Assembly: GCF_030530635.1 (NCBI RefSeq)
Contig: NZ_JAUMUL010000015.1
Location: 18,233 to 50,048, forward strand
DNA length: 31,816 bases
Direction: 5' to 3'
Source of the DNA: Actinomyces sp.
Lineage (GTDB): Bacteria; Actinomycetota; Actinomycetes; Actinomycetales; Actinomycetaceae
This document shows, piece by piece, positions 23,670 to 30,741 of the stretch. Position numbers and translations under genes: made by a program. A model generated the notes under the pieces. The model was not told the origin of the DNA and ran no database searches. It saw only the letters and a program-made list of their open reading frames with translations. The stretch's first letter is position 1. The number at the start of each line of letters is the position of its first letter.

Positions 23670-26017
23670 CCCGCCTGCAGTTGCGGGTCATCACCCGCTC
23701 GGTACGTGCGCGCCCGGGACTGTTCACCGCGGCGCTGCTGCTATCCGGCGTGCTGGCGCTGTTCGGTGCTCTGCTGCTGAGCGGCAGGGCCACGTTCCTG
23801 GCCACGGCGGAGGCCGGGGCGCGCGCCGAATTCGGCGGCTACCGGTACCAGGTCAGCGGCGATAGCGACGAGCTGTCCGAGCGCATGCACACGCTGGCCG
23901 GCGACGGTCAGGCGGTGGCGGTGCTGCGCGCCAGCGCGGCCCTCAGCGGGCCGCGGGGTGCCTCGGATGTGCAGGTGTCCGTGCTGAGTGGGCCCTCCCG
24001 TACCGGCCTGCTCGCACAGGGCAAGTACCCGCGCGCCGACGGCGAGGCCTCCATCTCCGCTGAGGTCGCACGGCGCACGGGCCTGAGCGTGGGCGACCGC
24101 CTGGAATTGACTTCGGAGGATCTTCCCGAAGGTACAGCCGAGTACACGGTTACAGGCATTACCCGCAATCCCGCCGCCCCGGACGAACTCACGGCCGTCG
24201 CGGTATCCGGTGAGGTTATGGGGGACGATGCCGGTGCGGCGATTTCCTCCTGGCTCAGTGACGCCGACCCGTGCGAACAGAGCGGTATGGGCCAGCAGTG
24301 TGGTAGCGGTGCGGTAACGGTAGCTGGGGTCGACTATGCCGTTCGGTCTGCCGTGCAGGAGGTAAGCTCCCGGCAACTGGCCGGGTTTCCGGTGCTGCTG
24401 GCGCTGCTGCTGCTGAGCGCCGGCGCCGCCTGCGGCGCAGCCCTGGCCGCGGATCGGCCCCATGCCGGGCGCGTCGCCGAGGCGCTGCGGGCCGCGGGTG
24501 CTGCTCCACGGCGTGCAGCGGTGCTGGCCGGCGCGGGCATGCCGCTGACGCTCCTGACTGGCAGCGTTCTCGGGATCATCGCCGCCCAGGTTGCCCTCGG
24601 CCTCGGGCACGCAGCGATCGGCTCCGCGCTGGGGCAGTACTGGGACGGCTACCGCCCGGCACTGTGGCAGAGCGGGGGCCTGATCCTGGCCTGGCTGCTG
24701 CTCGCCGCCGCGGTGGGAGTGTTGCCGGAACAGCTGCGCCGCTGGTCGGCCGACACCCGGGGCGCGGCCTGGCACCTGCGCCCCGCTTACGGGGTGGCGC
24801 TGGGCGCCGCTGGCGTGGTCGCGGCGGTGGCGCTCGTGTACCTGCGCGTCACCGAACCGCACCGGGTGCCGACCGGCCACATCCTGGGTGTGATCGTGGG
24901 GGCGCTGGCGGCCCCGGTGCTGCTGCTCAGCCTGCCGTGGCTGCGGCGCACGCCCACCGCGGGCACGGCAGTGCGTCACTGCCTCACGGTGGCACTGCCC
25001 GTGCTCATGGCCACCATGATGTTCACCGGCTTCGCCGCCTTCTACAGTGCGAGCCTCCACTTCGCTAACGGGACCGATGGGCGAGAGGATCAGACGCTGA
25101 CGGTGGAGAGACTGACCATCCAGGACGTCGCCGTGCTCACCGCCGCGTACCCGCAGGCCATGGAGTCGGCCCTGGTATTCACCGAGTTGCGCGAGGACGA
25201 GCGGCTGCCGCGGGTGGCCCCGGCAGGCGAGGGGAGCTGCGACTCAGTCCGGTGCTTCACCAGCCTGGGGTCAATTGCACTAGCGCCTGAGGATGGGCCC
25301 GCCTACGCGCTGGCCGGTACGGCGGCAGCCGAGTTGCTGGGCGGGGGTGCCGAAGACAGGGCGACGCGCGTCTTCTTCACTCCGGTCACGGGCCAGGTGA
25401 AGGAGACCGCCGAGGTGACGGGGCTGTCTGCGTCGAGCCTGCTGGACAGCCAGTGGCTGCCCGACGTGGTGCTTGCCGCCGACGACCCGCAGGTCGAGGC
25501 GCTGGGGCTGGAGCCATCGAACGTGCGCACGATCCACCTGCCGGAATTCGGCTCCCTGCCCGAGGACCAGCGCGACGCCTTCCGCAGCGACGTCATCACC
25601 CGGGCGGGATACGCCTTCGTCATCGAATCGGACTCCCCGGAGCAGCGCCAGCTCATGCGGCAGGCCCTCGCCGTGCCGGTCGCGGCGAGCCTAGTGGCGG
25701 TGATCGGCCAGGGGCTGGCGGCCATAACCTTCCTGGGACGGCTGCGGCCCGTGCGCCAGCAGGCGCGCGACTACGGCGTCGGCAGGCGCGGACAGTGCGC
25801 GCTGGCGGCGCCACTGAGCCTGAGCGTGGTGGCGTGCACGACCATGGCGGCCCTGCTCGGGCGTTTCGGGGCACAACCGGCGCTGATAATGAACAATCCC
25901 CTGGTCACCGGCTCCTTCGGTTGGTGGTGGGCCATCCCCATCGGGGCGTCGGTGCTGGTGACCCTCGGCCTGCTGGTGGCGGCGGCCCGTATGCCCCGCA
26001 GCCAGGACGGCCAGTAA
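23666..26017 (+). CDS. FtsX/MacB-type ABC permease with ten predicted membrane helices
   Basis: Membrane subunit of 783 residues paired with the ATPase. One helix near 19-40 is followed by an extracytoplasmic MacB-like domain (about 45-235, with GYRYQVSGDSDELSERM). A block of about six helices lies between 240 and 460. A second external domain spans about 465-665 and three helices lie between about 670 and 775. This is two FtsX-like halves in one chain, larger than the four-helix HrtB heme exporter. Two Cys in DPCEQSGMGQQCGSG (first loop) and two in GSCDSVRCF (second) could form disulfides outside the cell. The start is the GTG overlapping the ATPase stop. Substrate not known. Confidence 0.85.
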   Translation: MTRLQLRVITRSVRARPGLFTAALLLSGVLALFGALLLSGRATFLATAEAGARAEFGGYRYQVSGDSDELSERMHTLAGDGQAVAVLRASAALSGPRGASDVQVSVLSGPSRTGLLAQGKYPRADGEASISAEVARRTGLSVGDRLELTSEDLPEGTAEYTVTGITRNPAAPDELTAVAVSGEVMGDDAGAAISSWLSDADPCEQSGMGQQCGSGAVTVAGVDYAVRSAVQEVSSRQLAGFPVLLALLLLSAGAACGAALAADRPHAGRVAEALRAAGAAPRRAAVLAGAGMPLTLLTGSVLGIIAAQVALGLGHAAIGSALGQYWDGYRPALWQSGGLILAWLLLAAAVGVLPEQLRRWSADTRGAAWHLRPAYGVALGAAGVVAAVALVYLRVTEPHRVPTGHILGVIVGALAAPVLLLSLPWLRRTPTAGTAVRHCLTVALPVLMATMMFTGFAAFYSASLHFANGTDGREDQTLTVERLTIQDVAVLTAAYPQAMESALVFTELREDERLPRVAPAGEGSCDSVRCFTSLGSIALAPEDGPAYALAGTAAAELLGGGAEDRATRVFFTPVTGQVKETAEVTGLSASSLLDSQWLPDVVLAADDPQVEALGLEPSNVRTIHLPEFGSLPEDQRDAFRSDVITRAGYAFVIESDSPEQRQLMRQALAVPVAASLVAVIGQGLAAITFLGRLRPVRQQARDYGVGRRGQCALAAPLSLSVVACTTMAALLGRFGAQPALIMNNPLVTGSFGWWWAIPIGASVLVTLGLLVAAARMPRSQDGQ

Positions 26018-26021
26018 CCGG

Positions 26022-26066
26022 TTAAGCCGGCGAGCAAGCGGGCGCCTCGCGCACGCCAACCAGCCA
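26022..26066 (-). pseudogene. Detached C-terminal end of an Nfu-type gene (left island boundary)
   Basis: Read on the minus strand this encodes WLVGVREAPACSPA followed by a TAA stop at 26022. The living nfu gene 2.8 kb away encodes WLVDVREAPACSP at the same place. Of 38 aligned bases (26029-26066 against 28871-28908) 34 match, and three of the four differences are synonymous. It is most simply the original 3' end of nfu, separated by the island. In that case nfu once ended 4 bp from the ABC permease stop, tail to tail. Confidence 0.7.
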
Positions 26067-26321
26067 GGAGTGACCTGCGCACTGTCGGGGACGATCGCCT
26101 GGGTGTCTGATCCGGTGCCCGGCTCGGCGCATGACACCGCCGCGCTGCGGGCCTCGGTCCTGCTGGACCTCCCACTCGACCACCTGCCCGACGACCAGGA
26201 CTCTGCCCGGCACATCGGGGATAAGGACTACACCGGGCTGGGCATGACCACTCCCGCCAGAAAACAGCCCGGCCGGCTCTCGATGTACTCCCGGCTGGTA
26301 AAGTGCTCGGCTTCGCCGTGA
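26067..26321 (+). pseudogene. Truncated IS5-type (DDE_Tnp_4) transposase
   Basis: The roughly 83-residue frame contains SGTIAWVSDPVPGSAHDTAALRASVLLD and HIGDKDYTGLGMTTPARK. These match the middle of IS5-group DDE transposases, where DP-x-PGS-x-HD and GDKGY-x-G are conserved. The N-terminal third and the C-terminal catalytic-Glu region are missing, and no terminal inverted repeats were found. It directly abuts the detached nfu end, so it may mark how the island arrived. Confidence 0.7.
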
Positions 26322-26402
26322 ACTGTGCCTCGTTGCCGGTGAACAGGTGCTGTATCATGTGCGGCACTGTGCCAAGTAGCTGGAGTAAGGCGGTGTGGGC
26401 TT

Positions 26403-27509
26403 GTGCCCATCAGAGTGGATCAGGCGTTCATCAGCCGGGGCAACACGCTGCTGAACGATCTGTGGGACGAGGTTGCCGCCCTGGACCAGGCTCCTATCTG
26501 CACCATCAGCGAGTGCATCGACCACGTTCTGGCCTACAACAAGGCGAAGACCTACAAGTACATCCTTCTCACCCAGCTGCTGGGCAAGGCCGTAGACGAC
26601 CGGGTCAACACTTTGGCCATGAAGGCCTCAAGCTCCTTACCGGGAGCGTGGGACGCCAGGAACTTGTGTGAAGGCGTCATTACGCGTGGTGGGTTCGAGA
26701 AGAACGTGCTGAGGGGCATCCTTGGTGAGAGTAAGCAGCCCTACAACAGCTCCCCCGGGCAGAAGGCGGAACTGAGCAGGAGCAATCGCACCCGTCCGAG
26801 TGACATCCCGCTCAGGGATGAACTCATTGACGCACTCGAGCAGATCACATCGTCTCAGGACGCCATCGCGGCCATCCGCTACTACCTTTACGTGTGTGAA
26901 GAGCAGCTAGAGCAGGTGTCCGAAGAGGAACCGCTCCCAGAGTTCTCAAACGACACCGTTTCGCTGGCGAGAACCCGGCAGTTCTGGAGGGCGCTGGCTC
27001 GGGTTGGACGCGAGGGTGAGGGGCTGAGCCTGGCTGTCGCAACCTTGCTCGAGGTGTCGCTCGATGACTCATTCAGGCCCGTGCTGTACCAAATCAACAC
27101 CTCGCGTGCAGGGCACGGGGATCTTGATCTGTATCGCGGCGCAGACGCCTTTGCGACGCTCGAAATCAAGGATCGGCCGTTTACGGCGCATGAGGTTCAC
27201 GAGTATGCAGGCGCTGCCTTCAGCAGCGGTTGGGGGCGATTCGCCTTTGTTTACGGATACAGGGCGGGTGATGCGGGTCAGGTCTTCACCGAGCACGACT
27301 ACGCCGAATTCGTCGACCGTGGTGTAATTGCCGTGTGCCTGTCATTCGAGTCATTTTTGGACTCGGTGCTCTTGCAACTGGTCAGCGTGTCCCTGGATGA
27401 TCTGCGCAGGCACCTTGTCGCCTATATCGAGGACGCGAAGGTCAGTGCCCAGACCGCGAACTCAGCCAGGCAGTTGCTGCGGAATCTAGTGAGCGAGGTC
27501 CATAAGTGA
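26403..27509 (+). CDS. Type II restriction endonuclease, probably SacI-like
   Basis: Protein of 368 residues next to a cytosine methyltransferase. The nuclease centre is visible: Asp240 and Asp242 in HGDLDLYRG, then Glu254 and Lys256 in ATLEIKDRP, a PD-(D/E)XK arrangement. The N-terminal part (LLNDLWDEVAAL, YKYILLTQLLGKAVDDRVNTLA, PLRDELIDAL) recalls the SacI endonuclease family, but I cannot confirm this without a search. If right, the target is GAGCTC. The start is a GTG at 26403 with no strong ribosome-binding site, so a nearby start is possible; TATCAT at 26353-26358 is a candidate -10 box. It ends 24 nt inside the convergent methyltransferase gene. GC content is lower than in the neighbours. 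Confidence 0.72.
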   Translation: MPIRVDQAFISRGNTLLNDLWDEVAALDQAPICTISECIDHVLAYNKAKTYKYILLTQLLGKAVDDRVNTLAMKASSSLPGAWDARNLCEGVITRGGFEKNVLRGILGESKQPYNSSPGQKAELSRSNRTRPSDIPLRDELIDALEQITSSQDAIAAIRYYLYVCEEQLEQVSEEEPLPEFSNDTVSLARTRQFWRALARVGREGEGLSLAVATLLEVSLDDSFRPVLYQINTSRAGHGDLDLYRGADAFATLEIKDRPFTAHEVHEYAGAAFSSGWGRFAFVYGYRAGDAGQVFTEHDYAEFVDRGVIAVCLSFESFLDSVLLQLVSVSLDDLRRHLVAYIEDAKVSAQTANSARQLLRNLVSEVHK

Positions 27510-28580
27510 CTCGACTGTGGACTCGGCCAGCGCTTGCGCGAGGCGGCAGGGCACTGCGTTACCGATCTGCCGATACTGCTTGTTCTGCCTGCCGGCGAAG
27601 TGGTAGTCCGCAGGGAAGGTCTGGAGCGCTGCTGCCTCAGCAACGCTTAGTCGTCGTAGCGAGCCGGGGATGGAGCGTTCTGCTTCTTGCGGCGTGATGG
27701 CGCCGGCGATGAGCTTGCTGTGGTAGTCGGCCACCCAGTCGAATCCGAGCGGGTTCTCAAGGAGCGCCTGGTCGATGATAGGTGTGTGGTTACCACCCAT
27801 CTGCGCAGGCAGGGTCTTGGCTACGGCGTCTACGCGCGTAGGCCGACCACGACCGTTGAACAGGAGAGAGCCGTCATAGGGGCTCCTGCGTAGGATGGGA
27901 TTCTTGGCCAGGCGCAACTGCGCAGTGCTTGCCTCAGTGTTTCCAGACGTCCCGAGGCGAGGTACTGCGCGCAAGGCCTCCCGGACGGTCTTACCGGGTA
28001 CGCGGCGAAAGTCGAGCGCCTTGGTGAGGTCAGAACGTACGGACTCCGAGTCCACCCCCTGCACTCCGACGAAGAAGAACCGCTCACGCGCCTGGGGGAC
28101 ACCGAAGTCAGAGGCATTGAGGATGAGCGAGGCATGGCCGTAGCCAAGCACCTCAGCTCTCCCGACCAGCTCGGCACGCACCGCCTCCCACTTCGTCAAG
28201 GTGCCGAGCGCCTTGACGTTCTCCATGACGAACAGCCTCGGCCCGGTCTTGCGGATGACATCCATGAATGCCCAGATCAAGCGGCTCCGCTCATCGTCAG
28301 GATTCATCTTGCCTGCGACGGAGAACCCCTGGCAGGGCGGCCCGCCGTAGACGACGTCGACGCCCCTGTATTCGCCGATGCTGTCCAGGAGGTCGTAGAC
28401 GTCCCCGCGGCACATCGCATCAGGGTTCAGGTATTTCGGGTTCGAGATGTACGCATCGGCAGCGTCGGGATCGATCTCGTTTGCGAGCACTGCGTCTATC
28501 CCCGCGGCGGAGAAGCCGATGTCCATGCCGCCTGCACCGGAGAAGAGCGAGATGGCACTGAGCCGGTCACCATCGGACAT
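27486..28580 (-). CDS. C5-cytosine DNA methyltransferase
   Basis: Protects host sites from the adjacent endonuclease by 5-methylcytosine formation. The 364 residues contain the ordered motifs I (LFSGAGGMDIGF, about 12-23), IV (GGPPCQGFS with catalytic Cys83), VI (MENV), VIII (QARERFFFVG), IX (RRLSVAEAAALQTFP) and X (QYRQIGNAVP). The target-recognition region between VIII and IX is of moderate length, as in single-specificity type II enzymes. GGAGGGAGG precedes the ATG at 28580. The gene is convergent with the endonuclease and overlaps its 3' end, so transcription of one may limit the other. Acquired with the island. Confidence 0.93.
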   Translation of the reverse strand: MSDGDRLSAISLFSGAGGMDIGFSAAGIDAVLANEIDPDAADAYISNPKYLNPDAMCRGDVYDLLDSIGEYRGVDVVYGGPPCQGFSVAGKMNPDDERSRLIWAFMDVIRKTGPRLFVMENVKALGTLTKWEAVRAELVGRAEVLGYGHASLILNASDFGVPQARERFFFVGVQGVDSESVRSDLTKALDFRRVPGKTVREALRAVPRLGTSGNTEASTAQLRLAKNPILRRSPYDGSLLFNGRGRPTRVDAVAKTLPAQMGGNHTPIIDQALLENPLGFDWVADYHSKLIAGAITPQEAERSIPGSLRRLSVAEAAALQTFPADYHFAGRQNKQYRQIGNAVPCRLAQALAESTVESLMDLAH

Positions 28581-28633
28581 GATTGCCTCCCTCCTCGCGC
28601 TGGGCCCTGGTCTTCGTACACCACGACACTACA

Positions 28634-28657
28634 GCCACCAACTGACACGTTGGTGGC
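28634..28657. promoter_or_regulatory. 9-bp inverted repeat upstream of the methyltransferase
   Basis: GCCACCAAC (28634-28642) and GTTGGTGGC (28649-28657) are perfect complements around TGACAC, 54 nt upstream of the methyltransferase start. No separate controller gene is present, so this may be an operator at which the methyltransferase represses itself, as several C5 enzymes do, or a transcript hairpin. Confidence 0.4.
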
Positions 28658-28682
28658 CGGTATTCCTGCACGCCAAAGCTCT

Positions 28683-28838
28683 TCACCAGGACGTCGCCGC
28701 CTCTGCGATCCGACTGCGAGCGAAACCGGTCCGAGTCAGCGGCGCGCCCTCGACCTCGATGTACTGCCCGGCGTACTCCGGATCGGGAACGCCCGGGTCT
28801 GTGGGTTCATGGTGCTGAGGGCGTTGCCCGACGATCAT
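28683..28838 (-). other. Small unassigned frame at the right island end
   Basis: A 51-codon minus-strand frame ending EYAGQYIEVEGAPLTRTGFARSRIAEAATSW has a less biased composition than chance frames here, but matches no family I recognise. It overlaps the last codons of nfu in another frame. It may be the tail of a gene broken by island formation. The rest of 28581-28806 holds only the inverted repeat and presumably the methyltransferase promoter. Confidence 0.2.
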
Positions 28839-29412
28839 CAGCCGGGAGGCGGCGCGCAACACCTGGTGGCGGTGAGCATGCGGGCGCCTCGCGCACGTCC
28901 ACCAGCCACGGGCAGCGGCGGCGCAGCAGATGCTCGAAGCGCGCATGCATGGTGATCGCGGCCGCCGGGCAGTCCCGGCAGGCGCCCTCCAACGCCACCT
29001 CGACGACGCCGTCGGCCACCGCCCGCACGGTGAAGGAGCCGCCGTGGGCTGCGGCGATCGCCCCCACCGGCCCGGCCGCGAGCTCTCGTGCCGCCGCCTC
29101 CAGGGCCTCGTCCGGCCCCACCCCGACGGCGCCCACCGCCGGCTCCCAAGACCCGGGCACCCCGAGCGCGTCCACCAGGGCGGCACGCACCCGGGCGCCG
29201 TCGTCCCGCCAACCGCGGCCCTCACCCAGGAGCGTGAGCACCGCCCCGGGCACCACCTCAATGCCGCCCAGAGTGCCGTCGTCGAGGAGGGCCTGCAACA
29301 GGCGCGGGGCGCGGGCCACGGTCCCGGAGAAGCCCAGCAGCCCGTCTGGGATCACCCAGCGCAGCACGCCGGGGTCCGGGGTTGCCACGGGATGCGTGGG
29401 GACGACGCCCAT
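28807..29412 (-). CDS. Nfu/NifU-type iron-sulfur cluster carrier with altered C-terminus
   Basis: Predicted Fe-S scaffold or carrier of 201 residues. The N-terminal part (about 5-85) resembles the Nfu_N domain (HPVATPDPGVLRWVIPDGLL). The C-terminal NifU domain has AAHGGSFTVRAV and the cluster-binding CxxC in GACRDCPAAAITMHARFEHLL (about 143-163). AAGGAG supports the ATG. After WLVDVREAPACSP the frame runs on 22 residues (PPGVARRLPAD...), while the detached copy at 26022 ends after one more residue. The present tail is therefore probably island-derived. It lies about 150 bp downstream of oxyR on the same strand; both suit redox stress. Confidence 0.82.
   Translation of the reverse strand: MGVVPTHPVATPDPGVLRWVIPDGLLGFSGTVARAPRLLQALLDDGTLGGIEVVPGAVLTLLGEGRGWRDDGARVRAALVDALGVPGSWEPAVGAVGVGPDEALEAAARELAAGPVGAIAAAHGGSFTVRAVADGVVEVALEGACRDCPAAAITMHARFEHLLRRRCPWLVDVREAPACSPPPGVARRLPADDRRATPSAP
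28871..28908. repeat. Right copy of the 38-nt nfu-end direct repeat
   Basis: Aligns with 26029-26066 in the same orientation, 34 of 38 bases identical including an unbroken 18-mer GCGGGCGCCTCGCGCACG (26038 and 28880). It lies inside the coding end of nfu. Confidence 0.75.
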
Positions 29413-29562
29413 GGCGGCTCCTTATCGGCGGGACGACCCGCGGTCAGTGGCGAATGAGTGGCCTGGCGACTCCAGTTGTACCACCTCTGCCACCCTGATG
29501 GTCGCCGCGACCGAATACGGCGGTGCCTACCAGCAGGCGGTCGTAGGTGTCATAGGAGGTGT

Positions 29563-30495
29563 TTAGGAGAGCGCCACCTCGGCTCCGGGAAGGCCGGCCC
29601 GGCGGGCCAGGTTGGTGATGACCTCGGCGAGGCGGGCGAAGTCGGCGCCCCGGGAGGAGGAGCGGCGGTGCGCCAGGCCGATGCGCCGGGTCGGCACCGG
29701 CTGGGCGAAGCGGGCTACGACATAGTCCTTTCCTGCCAGCAGGCGCAAGGCTCCCTCCGGGATCACGGTCACGCCGACGCCGTGAGCCACCATCTGCACC
29801 ACCGTGGACAGGGTGGTGGCGACGGCGGTCGGCGGGTTGGCGCCGTAACGCTGGCACAGGGCCAGAGTCTGGTCGCGCAGGCAGTTGTCCTCATCCAGCA
29901 GGAGCAGCCGCTGCCCGTCCAGCTCGGCGGGCGCGACATCCTCGCGCCCCTCCCAGGCGTGACCGGCCGGTACCAGGATGACCAGCGGTTCGTCATACAT
30001 GGGGATGGCCGTGGCGCGGCGCAGGTCGACGTCAATGGCGATGACTGCGGCGTCCAGGCGCCCCTGCCCCAGCATGTCGAGCAGATCGCCGGTAACCATC
30101 TCCCGCAGTTCGGGGCGCAGCAGTGGCAGTTCGTGGTTCAGTCCGTCCAGTACCAGCGGCACCAGGTAGGGGGCGAGGGTGGGGATGACGCCCAGGCGCA
30201 GGGTACCGGCGAGGGCCGCCCCCTGATTGGTCACCGCCTCGCTGAAGGCCTCGGCCGCGAGCACGGCCTCGCGTGCATAGGGCAGTAGTGCTCGGCCGAG
30301 CGGTGTGACCAGTACCCGGCGCGTGGTGCGTTCGACGAGTTCTCCGTCTACGCGCTTCTCCAGCGCGGTGATCGCCTGCGACAGGCTGGGTTGGCTCACG
30401 CCCAAGGCGGAGGCGGCCTCGCCGAAATGCTGGTGGTCGCACAGTGATACGAAGGCCCGTAACTGGGAGAAGGAGGGAGGGGTGGTGCTGGACAT
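29563..30495 (-). CDS. oxyR: OxyR-type LysR regulator, hydrogen peroxide sensor
   Basis: LysR-family protein of 310 residues. The N-terminal helix-turn-helix (about 8-66) reads FVSLCDHQHFGEAASALGVSQPSLSQAITALE. The effector domain holds Cys205 and Cys214 in DEDNCLRDQTLALC, the same eight-residue spacing and context as the redox-active Cys199/Cys208 pair of E. coli OxyR. It should sense peroxide through a disulfide and switch on catalase, Dps or Fe-S repair genes. The ATG at 30495 has a weak AGGAT upstream. No peroxidase gene is beside it; likely targets in the window are nfu and dps, but no clear ATAG-type OxyR box was found. Confidence 0.92.
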   Translation of the reverse strand: MSSTTPPSFSQLRAFVSLCDHQHFGEAASALGVSQPSLSQAITALEKRVDGELVERTTRRVLVTPLGRALLPYAREAVLAAEAFSEAVTNQGAALAGTLRLGVIPTLAPYLVPLVLDGLNHELPLLRPELREMVTGDLLDMLGQGRLDAAVIAIDVDLRRATAIPMYDEPLVILVPAGHAWEGREDVAPAELDGQRLLLLDEDNCLRDQTLALCQRYGANPPTAVATTLSTVVQMVAHGVGVTVIPEGALRLLAGKDYVVARFAQPVPTRRIGLAHRRSSSRGADFARLAEVITNLARRAGLPGAEVALS

Positions 30496-30728
30496 GGCGG
30501 ATCCTGAATCCGTAGGCGGCGGTTCGGTCGGATGGTAGGGGGAGTCGGGAGGTCGGCTTATTGGTGTTAATTCTAGATCACGTCGGGATGGAGTTCATAG
30601 CCTTGGGGCACCTCCTGTTTGCAAATGCGGTGTCTGGCTGTCATCGGGCGGTGCTCTCGGTGGGCCGTGCGAGGGCGGGTAGTCGCACTCGTACGGAAGG
30701 TGATGCCGGAGCCGCCTCCGCGCCTGGT

Positions 30729-30741
30729 TACACTCGCATCC
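30729..30741 (+). promoter_or_regulatory. Leaderless-type -10 box for serS
   Basis: TACACT at 30729-30734 lies exactly 7 nt before the serS ATG and no Shine-Dalgarno sequence is present, so the transcript probably begins at the start codon. The 246-bp gap between oxyR and serS shows no other clear element, in particular no T-box. Confidence 0.5.

Larger units (their letters stand above)
26029..28908. mobile_element. Restriction-modification island flanked by 38-nt direct repeats
   Basis: The segment between the two nfu-end copies (26029-26066 and 28871-28908) holds a transposase remnant, a restriction endonuclease and a methyltransferase. Its GC content is visibly below that of the hem genes. 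Duplication of a gene's 3' end at both borders is the hallmark of integration into that end. No integrase is present, so the element is either a relic or moved by recombination with foreign DNA carrying its own nfu end. Confidence 0.6.

Noticed and set aside
26022..26213. 63-codon minus-strand frame across the transposase remnant
   Set aside because: Only its last 14 codons are meaningful (the detached nfu end); the rest is antisense to the transposase fragment.
26067..26321. Intact insertion sequence
   Set aside because: The coding frame lacks both ends of the transposase, and no terminal inverted repeats or target duplication bracket it.
30496..30741. T-box or tRNA gene upstream of serS
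   Set aside because: No T-box core sequence, specifier stem or cloverleaf could be found; the -10 box directly at the ATG argues for a leaderless start.
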